Assembly: GCF_028682635.1 (NCBI RefSeq)
Contig: NZ_JANHLK010000021.1
Location: 1-64,000, forward strand
Source: Pseudomonas putida
Lineage (GTDB): Bacteria > Pseudomonadota > Gammaproteobacteria > Pseudomonadales > Pseudomonadaceae
Direction: 5' to 3'
Length of the DNA stretch: 64,000 bases
The position numbers and the translations under genes were made by a program. Under the pieces are notes generated by a model. That model ran no database searches and was not told where the DNA came from. It saw only the letters and a program-made list of their open reading frames with translations. Below, one piece after another: positions 52,786 to 60,883 of this stretch. How positions within the stretch are numbered: position 1 is the stretch's first letter; every line of letters starts with the position of its first letter.

Positions 52786-53733
52786 ATGCCTGTCGAGCCA
52801 GAAACCACGACGCCCGAGCTGCGCAATTTTGCTGCCCTGAAAATTTCCAGCCGGCAGATCACCTTGCTCAATGCCCTGGGCGAGTGCGGCAACCTGCGCC
52901 GGGCGGCCACGGCGATGCACACCTCGCAACCGGCCGCCAGCCTGCTGCTGCAGCAACTGGAGGAGCGCCTGGGCGTGCGCCTGTTCGACCGCTTGCCGCG
53001 CGGCATGCAGCCGACCCTGTATGGCGAGGTGATGATCCGCTACGCCCAGGGTGCGCTGCGTGAGTTCGAGCATGCCCAGGAGCAGATCGCCGAACTGGCG
53101 CGCGGGGCCACGGGGCTGGTGCGGGTCGGCAGTGTGATGGGGCCGGTGCCGACGCTGCTGACCAAGGCGGTGCTGGCGTACAAGCGCGATCACCCCAAGG
53201 TGCGCATCTCCATCGAGGTCGGGACCAGCGATACCTTGCTGCCGGCCTTGCTGCGCGGCGATTTCGATGTGGTGCTGGGGCGAGTGCCCGATCAGAGCGA
53301 TAGCCAGGGCCTGGACATCGAGCTGTTCGACAGTGGCGAGCAGATGCGCGTGATTGCCCGTCCCTGCCACCCGTTGGCCGGTTCTGCGCCCTTGCAGTTG
53401 GCCGACCTGATCACCCAGACCTGGATCCTGCACCCCATGGGCAGCCCCATGCGTCGTCGGGTGGAAAGTGCCCTGCAGGCCGGCGGCATGGTGCAGGCGC
53501 TGGATATTGTGGAAACCGCCTCGATCCTGGCCACCACGGCGATGCTCGAAGCCTCGGACATGATCGCAGTGGTGCCCAACGACGTGGCCGAGCATTATGC
53601 GCGCTATGGCATGGTCACTGTCCTGCCGGTCGAATTGCCGATCTCCATGGCCAACATTGGCCTGCTGACCTTGGGGTCGCGACCCAAGTCAGTGGTGCTC
53701 ACTAGATTGCTCGACTATTTCAGGGCGCAATAG
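52786..53733 (+). CDS. LysR-family regulator of sugar-acid genes
   Basis: 315 residues. LysR helix-turn-helix with NLRRAATAMHTSQPAASLLLQQLEERLG type sequence (see TSQPAASLLLQQLEERLG), followed by a sensor domain with VRVGSVMGPVPTLL and LLPALLRGDFDVVLGRVPD, like the GbpR/CbsB group. It sits between divergent fucD and the forward garD operon, so it is placed to control both. An inducer such as a sugar acid is inferred. Confidence 0.9.
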   Translation: MPVEPETTTPELRNFAALKISSRQITLLNALGECGNLRRAATAMHTSQPAASLLLQQLEERLGVRLFDRLPRGMQPTLYGEVMIRYAQGALREFEHAQEQIAELARGATGLVRVGSVMGPVPTLLTKAVLAYKRDHPKVRISIEVGTSDTLLPALLRGDFDVVLGRVPDQSDSQGLDIELFDSGEQMRVIARPCHPLAGSAPLQLADLITQTWILHPMGSPMRRRVESALQAGGMVQALDIVETASILATTAMLEASDMIAVVPNDVAEHYARYGMVTVLPVELPISMANIGLLTLGSRPKSVVLTRLLDYFRAQ

Positions 53734-53880
53734 GTCGAAGTGATAACGTTTGGTTATCAGTTGATCGGATCATCTCATTGGGAATCCTGGGGTTGGCTCC
53801 TTACAGTTGGCGCAGATTCACCCTCCACAGAAAGGGTGACGCCATAACAAGAAGTCGGCCGCTATACCCTGAGAGGTCCC

Positions 53881-55428
53881 ATGCAACTGATAGCCAGTAC
53901 ACGGACCGGCGACCCTGCCGTGATTCGCCTCAACCCCTTGGACAACGTAGTGATCGCCCGACAGGTCCTGCCTGAAGGCCTGAACCTGGAAGCCGAAGCC
54001 GTCACCGTGCGCCAGCCGATTCCCTCCGGGCACAAAGTCGCTACCCAGCGCGTGGAGCAGGGCCAGCCCCTGCGTCGTTACGGGCAGATCATCGGTTTTG
54101 CCTCACAGCCCATCGAAGCCGGCGACCACGTGCACGTACACAATGTGGAGATGGGCGACTTTGCCCGTGACTATGCCTTCGGCGTGGACGCCCATGTATC
54201 GCCAGCCTCCGAAGCCGTGTTCCAGGGCATCGTGCGGGCCGATGGCCGCGTGGCGACGCGCAACTATGTCGGCATTCTCACGTCGGTGAACTGCTCGGCG
54301 ACCGTCGCCCGGGCCGTGGCCGATCACTTTCGTCGCGACATCCACCCCGAAGCACTGGCCGCCTTCCCGAACATCGATGGTGTGGTGGCGCTGACCCACG
54401 GTGCCGGTTGCGCAGTAGACCCCAGCGGCGAAGCCCTGGGCCTGTTGCGCCGCACACTCGGCGGCTACGCTGTTCACCCCAATTTTGCCGCGGTGCTGAT
54501 CATTGGCCTGGGCTGTGAAACCAACCAGATCGAAAGCCTGCTGGAAACCCAGGGGCTTACGGCCAGCGACCAGTTGCGCGCCTTCACCATCCAGGGCATC
54601 GGCGGCACTTCGAAAACCATCGCCAGTGGCATCGAGCAGGTCAAGGCCTTGCTGCCCAATGCCAACCAGGTGCAACGCGAACCGGTCAGCGCACGCCACC
54701 TGATCGTCGGCCTGCAGTGCGGCGGCTCGGACGGTTACTCCGGCATCACCGCCAACCCGGCGCTGGGCAATGCGGTCGATCGCCTGGTGGCGGCCGGTGG
54801 CACCGCGATCCTGTCCGAGACCCCGGAGATCTATGGCGCCGAACATTTGCTCACGCGCCGGGCCGTGAGCCGCGAAGTGGGGGAGAAACTCATCGCGCGC
54901 ATCCACTGGTGGGAAGACTACTGCCGGCGCATGAACGCCGAACTGAACAACAACCCTTCGGCCGGTAACAAGGCCGGGGGCCTGACCACCATTCTCGAAA
55001 AATCCCTGGGGGCGGTGGCCAAGGCCGGCTCCAGCAACCTGGTGGATGTCTACCAGTACGCCGAAGCGGTCCGGGCCAAGGGCCTGGTGTTCATGGACAC
55101 CCCGGGCTACGACCCGGTCTCGGCCACCGGGCAAGTCGCCGGTGGCGCCAACCTGATCGCCTTCACCACCGGCCGGGGCTCGGCCTACGGCTGCGCGCCC
55201 GCACCTTCGATCAAGCTGGCCACCAACAACCGGGTGTTCGAGCACCAGGAAGAAGACATGGACGTGAACTGCGGCGGCATTGCCGACGGTTCCACCAGCA
55301 TCGAAGAGCGCGGCGCCTACATCTTCGCGCAGATGCTGCGAATCGCTTCCGGCGAACGCAGCAAGAGCGAACAACACGGCTATGGGCAGAACGAATTCGT
55401 GCCCTGGCAGATCGGCGCCGTGACCTGA
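53881..55428 (+). CDS. garD: GarD-family (UxaA-type) sugar-acid dehydratase, galactarate-like
   Basis: 515 residues, the length of galactarate dehydratase. N-terminal SAF-like domain (LPEGLNLEAEAVTVRQPIPSGHKVA), then the dehydratase part with VGILTSVNCSATVA, GLGCETNQIESLL, LQCGGSDGYSGITANPALG, NPSAGNKAGGLTTILEKSLG and FTTGRGSAYGCAPAP. GarD converts galactarate to 5-dehydro-4-deoxyglucarate. Altronate or other hexarate activity cannot be excluded. The semialdehyde dehydrogenase gene follows after 34 bp, as expected for an oxidative galactarate/glucarate route. Confidence 0.82.
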   Translation: MQLIASTRTGDPAVIRLNPLDNVVIARQVLPEGLNLEAEAVTVRQPIPSGHKVATQRVEQGQPLRRYGQIIGFASQPIEAGDHVHVHNVEMGDFARDYAFGVDAHVSPASEAVFQGIVRADGRVATRNYVGILTSVNCSATVARAVADHFRRDIHPEALAAFPNIDGVVALTHGAGCAVDPSGEALGLLRRTLGGYAVHPNFAAVLIIGLGCETNQIESLLETQGLTASDQLRAFTIQGIGGTSKTIASGIEQVKALLPNANQVQREPVSARHLIVGLQCGGSDGYSGITANPALGNAVDRLVAAGGTAILSETPEIYGAEHLLTRRAVSREVGEKLIARIHWWEDYCRRMNAELNNNPSAGNKAGGLTTILEKSLGAVAKAGSSNLVDVYQYAEAVRAKGLVFMDTPGYDPVSATGQVAGGANLIAFTTGRGSAYGCAPAPSIKLATNNRVFEHQEEDMDVNCGGIADGSTSIEERGAYIFAQMLRIASGERSKSEQHGYGQNEFVPWQIGAVT

Positions 55429-55462
55429 CTGACAGCCCCGCAACTTTCACAAGGCGAACACC

Positions 55463-57043
55463 ATGCAATTTTCCGGATACAACTTCATTGCCGGCCAGCG
55501 CAGTGCGCTGGGCGATACCCTGGTCTACAGCATCGACGCCCACACCGGCGAACACCTCCCAGGCGCTTTCCATCAGGCCACCCTGGCGGAAGTCGATGCC
55601 GCGGTGGCGGCGGCGAGCGCGGCGTTTGCCTCGTTTCGCACGCTGCCGGCGGTACGCCGAGCCGAATTCCTGGAAGCAATCGCCGACGAGCTCGATGCAC
55701 TGGGCGAAGATTTCATCGCCCTGACCTGTCAGGAGACGGCGCTGCCGAGCGCCCGTATCCAGGGTGAGCGCGGGCGTACCAGTGGCCAGATGCGCCTGTT
55801 TGCCCAGGTGCTGCGCCGGGGTGATTTTTACGGCGCACGCATCGACCAGGCGCTGCCGGCACGCACCCCCTTGCCACGCCCGGATCTGCGTCAGTACCGC
55901 ATCGGCGTCGGCCCGGTGGCGGTGTTCGGCGCCAGCAACTTCCCGCTGGCGTTTTCCACCGCGGGTGGTGATACCGCCGCCGCCCTGGCCGCCGGTTGCC
56001 CGGTCGTCTTCAAGGCCCATAGCGGCCACATGGCCACCGCCGAGCGGGTGGCAGAGGCGCTGATTCGTGCGGCCGAGCGCACGGGCATGCCGGCCGGCGT
56101 GTTCAACATGATCTTCGGTGCCGGCGTCGGAGAGGCGTTGGTCAAGCACCCGGGCATACAGGCGGTGGGCTTTACCGGCTCGCTGAAAGGCGGCCGTGCC
56201 CTGTGTGACATGGCGGCAGCCAGGCCGCAACCGATCCCGGTGTTTGCCGAGATGTCGAGCATCAACCCGGTGCTGGTCCTGCCCCAGGCCCTGGCCAACC
56301 GCAGCGCGGCAATGGCCCGGGAGCTGACCGCCTCGGTGGTGCAGGGCTGTGGCCAGTTCTGCACCAACCCCGGGCTGGTGCTGGGTATTCGCTCGCCAGC
56401 GTTCAGCGCCTTCATCGAGCAACTGACCGGGCACATGGCCGAACAGGCGCCGCAAACCATGCTCAATCCAGGCACCCTGAACAGTTACGGCAAAGGCTTG
56501 CAGGCGTTGCGGGCGCACTCGGGCATCAAGCATTTGAGCGGCCTGTCGCAAGCGGGCAACCAGGCGCAGCCGCAACTGTTCGAGGCCGACATCAGCCTGT
56601 TGCTGGAACAGGATGAATTGCTTCAGGAGGAGGTGTTCGGCCCTTGCACGGTGGTGGTCCAAGCGGCGGACAAGGCTGAGCTACTGCGCGCCGTCGCTGC
56701 CTTGCGCGGCCAGCTCACGGCCACGCTGCTGGTCGACGACGATGACCTCACTGTCTTTGGTGAGCTGTTCGGCGCGCTGGAAGTGAAGGTCGGCCGGGTG
56801 TTGCTCAACGGTTACCCGACCGGTGTCGAGGTGTGCGATGCCATGGTCCACGGCGGCCCTTACCCGGCCACCTCCGATGCCCGCGGCACCTCGGTCGGCA
56901 CCCTGGCGATCGATCGTTTCCTGCGCCCGGTGTGCTACCAGAACGTGCCCGATGCGTTGCTGCCCGATGCCTTGAAGAATGCCAACCCGCTGGGCCTGCA
57001 GCGCCTGGTCGATGGCAAGCACACCACCGCGGCGTTGAATTGA
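55463..57043 (+). CDS. Alpha-ketoglutarate semialdehyde (2,5-dioxovalerate) dehydrogenase
   Basis: 526 residues. Aldehyde dehydrogenase fold of the KGSADH type: FGASNFPLAFSTAGGDTAAALAAGC, GFTGSLKGGRALCDMAAA, EMSSINPVLVLP, and the catalytic cysteine in GCGQFCTNPG. The last step of galactarate, glucarate and arabinose oxidation gives 2-oxoglutarate through this enzyme. It lies between garD and the Ldh-family gene, 16 bp before the latter. Confidence 0.88.
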   Translation: MQFSGYNFIAGQRSALGDTLVYSIDAHTGEHLPGAFHQATLAEVDAAVAAASAAFASFRTLPAVRRAEFLEAIADELDALGEDFIALTCQETALPSARIQGERGRTSGQMRLFAQVLRRGDFYGARIDQALPARTPLPRPDLRQYRIGVGPVAVFGASNFPLAFSTAGGDTAAALAAGCPVVFKAHSGHMATAERVAEALIRAAERTGMPAGVFNMIFGAGVGEALVKHPGIQAVGFTGSLKGGRALCDMAAARPQPIPVFAEMSSINPVLVLPQALANRSAAMARELTASVVQGCGQFCTNPGLVLGIRSPAFSAFIEQLTGHMAEQAPQTMLNPGTLNSYGKGLQALRAHSGIKHLSGLSQAGNQAQPQLFEADISLLLEQDELLQEEVFGPCTVVVQAADKAELLRAVAALRGQLTATLLVDDDDLTVFGELFGALEVKVGRVLLNGYPTGVEVCDAMVHGGPYPATSDARGTSVGTLAIDRFLRPVCYQNVPDALLPDALKNANPLGLQRLVDGKHTTAALN

Positions 57044-57059
57044 TCCGGGAGCAGCATCT

Positions 57060-58115
57060 ATGAATGAAGCCAAACGCTACGCCGCGCCAACGCTGACCGC
57101 GTTTGTCGAGCAACTGTTTGAAAAAGCCGGAGCCGATGCCGAGGTCGCCCAGGTGGTGACGCGGGTGCTGCTCGAAGGCGAACTGCTGGGCCATCGCACC
57201 CACGGCCTCAACCTGGTCAGCCGCTACATCGGCGGCATGCTCAGCGGCCAGGTCAAGGCCAGGGCCGAGAACCTCGAACAGGTGTCCGACAGCGGTATTT
57301 CCAGCCTGTTCGATGGCCACTACGTGCTCGGTCCTTATTGTGTCAGCCGTGCCCTGGACAGCGCGGCCAAGGGCGCCACAGCGCAGGGCATCGGTATCGC
57401 CGTGGTGCGCCGTGCCGCGCACATCGGTTGCCTGGCCGCTTACTTGAAACCCTTCACCGACCGTGGCCTTATCGCCATGGTCTACTCCTCGGACCCGTCC
57501 GTCGGGGTGGTGTGCGCCCATGGCGGCATCGACCCGATCTACACCCCGAACCCGATCGCCGCCGGCATCCCGACCCGGGGCGCACCGATCCTGCTGGATG
57601 TCAGCATGTCCACCGTGACCCTGGCCCTGGTCGGTCAATGCCGCGACGCCGGCAGCAACCTGCCGCACCCGGTGCTGATGAGCAACGAAGGCCAGGTGAG
57701 CGACGCCCCGGTCGATTTTTTCAGCACCCCGCCGGGCAGCATCCTGCCCCTGGGCGGCCAGGCCTTCGGGCACAAGGGTTTTGCCCTGGCGATCCTGGTC
57801 GAGGCCCTGACCTCGGGCCTCGCCGGTCACGGGCGCAAGGACGGCCCGCAGCAGTGGGGCGCCTCGGCCACGACCGTGGTGATCGACCCGCGCTTCTTCG
57901 GCGGGCTGGAAGCCTTCACCGACGAAACCTCGTTCCTCAGCAAGCTGATACTGGGCAGTCGTGCGGTCGACCCCCAGCGCCCGGTGCGCCTGCCGGGCCA
58001 GGCCGGCCTGAAGTTGCGTGAACAGGCCTTGGACGAAGGCGTGGGCCTGTCGCAGAAGTTGCTCGACGACCTCAACCAGACGGCCGCGCAGTTGCAACTG
58101 CCAGCCCTAACCTGA
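57060..58115 (+). CDS. Ldh-family (malate/lactate dehydrogenase type 2) oxidoreductase
   Basis: 351 residues. The pattern LLEGELLGHRTHGLNLVSRYIGG, IGIAVVRRAAHIGCLAAYL, YTPNPIAAGIPT and GHKGFALAILVEALTSGLAG is typical of the NAD(P)-dependent Ldh/ureidoglycolate/2,3-diketogulonate reductase family. In a sugar-acid operon it probably reduces or oxidises a keto-acid intermediate; the exact substrate is unknown. It replaces the dehydratase-decarboxylase (KdgD) one would expect here. Confidence 0.86.
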   Translation: MNEAKRYAAPTLTAFVEQLFEKAGADAEVAQVVTRVLLEGELLGHRTHGLNLVSRYIGGMLSGQVKARAENLEQVSDSGISSLFDGHYVLGPYCVSRALDSAAKGATAQGIGIAVVRRAAHIGCLAAYLKPFTDRGLIAMVYSSDPSVGVVCAHGGIDPIYTPNPIAAGIPTRGAPILLDVSMSTVTLALVGQCRDAGSNLPHPVLMSNEGQVSDAPVDFFSTPPGSILPLGGQAFGHKGFALAILVEALTSGLAGHGRKDGPQQWGASATTVVIDPRFFGGLEAFTDETSFLSKLILGSRAVDPQRPVRLPGQAGLKLREQALDEGVGLSQKLLDDLNQTAAQLQLPALT

Positions 58116-58121
58116 TTCCCT

Positions 58122-58221
58122 TGTAGGAGCGAGCTTGCTCGCGAAGAACTTGAGAACGACGCGTTTAATCAGAAAACACGCGTCATCGTTAACGACCATC
58201 GCGAGCAAGCTCGCTCCTACA
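58122..58221. repeat. REP doublet (REPIN) inside the sugar-acid operon
   Basis: Inverted REP units (TGTAGGAGCGAGCTTGCTCG and inverse ending AAGCTCGCTCCTACA) between the Ldh-family gene and the transporter gene. Confidence 0.85.
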
Positions 58222-58302
58222 AAAAAACACAAGAGCGCATCACCGGTGAATGGATCGCCCCGGCATTGCAACCGCTTCAATAACAATAATAAAGGCCATC
58301 AG

Positions 58303-59619
58303 ATGACCCCACTGAAGAAGTACCAAAGCATCACCGTTGTCTTCCTGCTATTGATCGGCATCGTCAACTACCTGGACCGTAGTGCGCTGTCGATCGCCAA
58401 CACCTCGATCCAGAAGGACATGATGATCAGCCCCTCGCAAATGGGCATCCTGTTGTCGGCGTTCTCCATCGCTTATGCGTTTGCGCAATTGCCGATGGGC
58501 CTGATCATCGACCGGCTGGGCAGCAAGATCGCCTTGGGCGCGTCCTTGCTGGCCTGGTCGGTGGCGCAGTCGACCTTCGGCATGGTCAACAGCTTTGCCG
58601 GCTTCATGGGCCTGCGGGTGTTGCTGGGGATTGGCGAGGCACCGATGTTCCCCTCGGCGGCCAAGGCCCTGTCCGAATGGTTCGATGCCAATGAGCGCGG
58701 GACCCCGACCGGCATCGTCTGGTCGTCGACCTGCCTGGGCCCATGCCTGGCGCCGCCGTTGCTGACGCTGTTCATGGTCAACTTCGGCTGGCGCGGCATG
58801 TTCATCATCACCGGTGCGATCGGTATCGTTCTGGCCCTGTGCTGGTTGACCTTCTACAAGAGCAAGGCGCAGTACCTGGCCGAGCTGGCGGCTGAAGGCA
58901 AGCCGTTGCCTACCGAGAAACAGCCGCGTGTGCAGGCCGCCGATGCCCAGGCGCCGAAGGTGTCCTACTTCGCCGGCTGGCTCGACCTGTTCAAGCACCG
59001 CAGCACCTGGGGCGCAGTCCTGGGCTTCATGGGCGTGATCTACATGCTGTGGCTGCACCTGACCTGGCTGCCCGGTTACTTCGAGCGCGAGCACGGCATG
59101 AACCTCTACAAGACCGCGTGGCTGGTGTCGCTGGCCTATGGTTTTGGCGCGGTCGGCACCATCGTGGCCGGGCGTTTCTGCGACATGCTGGTGCGCCGAG
59201 GCATGAGCATCCTCGCAAGCCGCAAGTTCGGTGTGATCACCGGCCTGGTGCTCGCCGCGCTGTTCACCTTGCCCCTGTCGTATGTCACCGGCCTCACCGG
59301 TTGCATCATCCTGCTGTGCCTGGCGCTGTTCAGCATCAATATGGCCAGCGCCACGGCCTGGATGATCGTCAACACCATCGTCGACAGCCGCCGTGTAGCT
59401 TCTTTCGGTTCGATCCAGAACTTCGGCGGCTACATCGCCGGTTCCGTCGCGCCGATCGTCACCGGCTTCAGCATCCAGTACTCGGGATCGTTCAACACGG
59501 CGTTCATGATCAGTGCGGTGGTGGCGCTGTGTTCGGCCCTGGCGTACTTCCTGCTGCTCAACGCGCCGATCGGCAGTGCCGAGCCGGCTGCGGAGCACCT
59601 GGCAGCGGTGACTGAATAA
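58303..59619 (+). CDS. MFS transporter, hexarate (glucarate/galactarate) type
   Basis: 438 residues from the ATG giving MTPLKKYQSITVVFLLL; an upstream open frame runs through the REP element and is not used. Twelve membrane helices; anion:cation symporter family features include GIVNYLDRSALSIANTSI, PMGLIIDRLGSKI and ALSEWFDANERGTPTGIVWSS. It should import the acid degraded by GarD and the dehydrogenases. The last gene of the sugar-acid cluster. Confidence 0.88.
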   Translation: MTPLKKYQSITVVFLLLIGIVNYLDRSALSIANTSIQKDMMISPSQMGILLSAFSIAYAFAQLPMGLIIDRLGSKIALGASLLAWSVAQSTFGMVNSFAGFMGLRVLLGIGEAPMFPSAAKALSEWFDANERGTPTGIVWSSTCLGPCLAPPLLTLFMVNFGWRGMFIITGAIGIVLALCWLTFYKSKAQYLAELAAEGKPLPTEKQPRVQAADAQAPKVSYFAGWLDLFKHRSTWGAVLGFMGVIYMLWLHLTWLPGYFEREHGMNLYKTAWLVSLAYGFGAVGTIVAGRFCDMLVRRGMSILASRKFGVITGLVLAALFTLPLSYVTGLTGCIILLCLALFSINMASATAWMIVNTIVDSRRVASFGSIQNFGGYIAGSVAPIVTGFSIQYSGSFNTAFMISAVVALCSALAYFLLLNAPIGSAEPAAEHLAAVTE

Positions 59620-59628
59620 GAGGGGGCA

Positions 59629-59653
59629 CGGGCGATGAAGCCATCATCGCCCG
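59629..59653. terminator. Hairpin terminator between convergent genes
   Basis: Perfect 10-bp stem CGGGCGATGA / TCATCGCCCG with loop AGCCA, between the MFS gene and the ClpP-like gene. It lacks a long T-run but fits both convergent genes. Confidence 0.65.
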
Positions 59654-59655
59654 GG

Positions 59656-60213
59656 TCATCCACCACTGACTTTCCAGTGTTTGACGTCATCGGCGAACAT
59701 CATCTGCTTCATCTCATGGGCAATGCCATAGGCCAGGGATTCGTGCGCGGCGATGACTTTTTCTTCCGCTGAAAGGCAATGGAAAATATCCAGCTTGGTC
59801 TCGGCGTCAGCCGTTTCGATGTTGTAGATCTGCACGTAGCGCGCCAGGTCGTTGTCCAGGCTCGACAGGTATTCACGCAGGCGCTGGTGGTCCACCGATT
59901 TCTGGCTGAAGTACCAGTTCATCGGGTGGATCAGGAAGCGTGAGTGGGGCGAGGTGATGCGGCGCCCGGCCGCCAGGAACATGATGATGCCCATGGACTC
60001 GATGTTGCCCGCGTTGATTGCGCAGAGCGGTACCGGCAATGACTTGAGGAAGGTGTAAAGGGTGAAGCCAAAGTTGGTGCTGCCCCCGCTCGTGGACAGA
60101 TTGAGCAGAAGCGAGGTGGCACCCTGGTCGATGGCTTCCAGGCAACAGTCGCGGAAGCGCTCGGTGGTTCCCTGATCGATCTGGCAGTGAAAATGCACGA
60201 TGTGTTCAGTCAT
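59656..60213 (-). CDS. ClpP-fold serine protease (stand-alone)
   Basis: 185 residues. The ClpP fold is clear: LNLSTSGGSTNFGFTLYTFL, nucleophile S73 in GNIESMGIIMFLAAG, H96 in FLIHPMNW and a likely acid D142 in KLDIFHCLSAEE. The spacing fits a catalytic triad. It differs from ClpP in lacking the usual N-terminal loop and handle motif, and no clpX or clpA is nearby. Pseudomonas often carries such an extra ClpP-like protein; role unknown. Confidence 0.82.
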   Translation of the reverse strand: MTEHIVHFHCQIDQGTTERFRDCCLEAIDQGATSLLLNLSTSGGSTNFGFTLYTFLKSLPVPLCAINAGNIESMGIIMFLAAGRRITSPHSRFLIHPMNWYFSQKSVDHQRLREYLSSLDNDLARYVQIYNIETADAETKLDIFHCLSAEEKVIAAHESLAYGIAHEMKQMMFADDVKHWKVSGG

Positions 60214-60466
60214 CGATTGACTACCTGGGTGTGAGGCATGAAGGACACCTCAAGTCTAGTAAACATCGAGCGGGTGATCCGGAAACCTTCGCAAATCGCC
60301 TCCCCATCAGGTTCCCGCCGTCCATCGTCTGCGTGCATTTTTAATGGAACCAAACGCCCGAATCCACTCGTCGCGAGCAACGTAATTCGGTTCAAACTTT
60401 CTGTTTTACTCATCCTCCGACGTATACGAGCCCACGCTCGTACTAACGATGCAGAGGTGAATAGAA

Positions 60467-60832
60467 ATGGCCAATACAGGAAATAAAAATCCCGGCAATC
60501 TTTCCACTGATCGGGACAAGGCGGCTGATGCCGGCAAAAAAGGCGGTCAGGCTTCCGGCGGACAACCATCGCGTGACAGCGATCGCATGGCCGGAGGCGG
60601 GCAGGGAACCAACCGCGGAGGCGAATGGGCCGACGACAAGGAAAACATGAACAAACCAGGCCAAAAAGGTGGCCAGGCTTCAGGCGGACAACAAGCCAAC
60701 AAGGCTGATCAATCGTCCACCGGCGGGCAAGGCAGCGGACGCGGCAGCAATACTGCCGATGACCGTGACAAGTCCACTGGAATGGGACGCAAGGATGATG
60801 ATATGAGTGGAGGCGGGGGACGTAAGTCCTGA
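60467..60832 (+). CDS. KGG-repeat stress-type hydrophilin
   Basis: 121 residues, very rich in glycine, lysine, aspartate and serine, with no hydrophobic segment. It has two KGGQASGGQ units (residues about 25-33 and 67-75), the con-10/GsiB type KGG repeat. Such disordered proteins are induced by stress, desiccation or starvation. It is single, followed by a hairpin terminator. Confidence 0.88.
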   Translation: MANTGNKNPGNLSTDRDKAADAGKKGGQASGGQPSRDSDRMAGGGQGTNRGGEWADDKENMNKPGQKGGQASGGQQANKADQSSTGGQGSGRGSNTADDRDKSTGMGRKDDDMSGGGGRKS

Positions 60833-60844
60833 TACCGTCTGACC

Positions 60845-60872
60845 ATCAAGCCCCGGATCTTCGGGGCTTGAT
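60845..60872. terminator. Hairpin terminator
   Basis: ATCAAGCCCC-GGATCTTC-GGGGCTTGAT, a 10-bp perfect stem, between the KGG gene and the convergent permease gene. Confidence 0.75.
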
Positions 60873-60883
60873 TCGTTATGCTT

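Noticed and set aside
55211..56662. Minus-strand 483-codon frame opposite garD and the semialdehyde dehydrogenase
   Set aside because: Antisense shadow of two well-supported genes.
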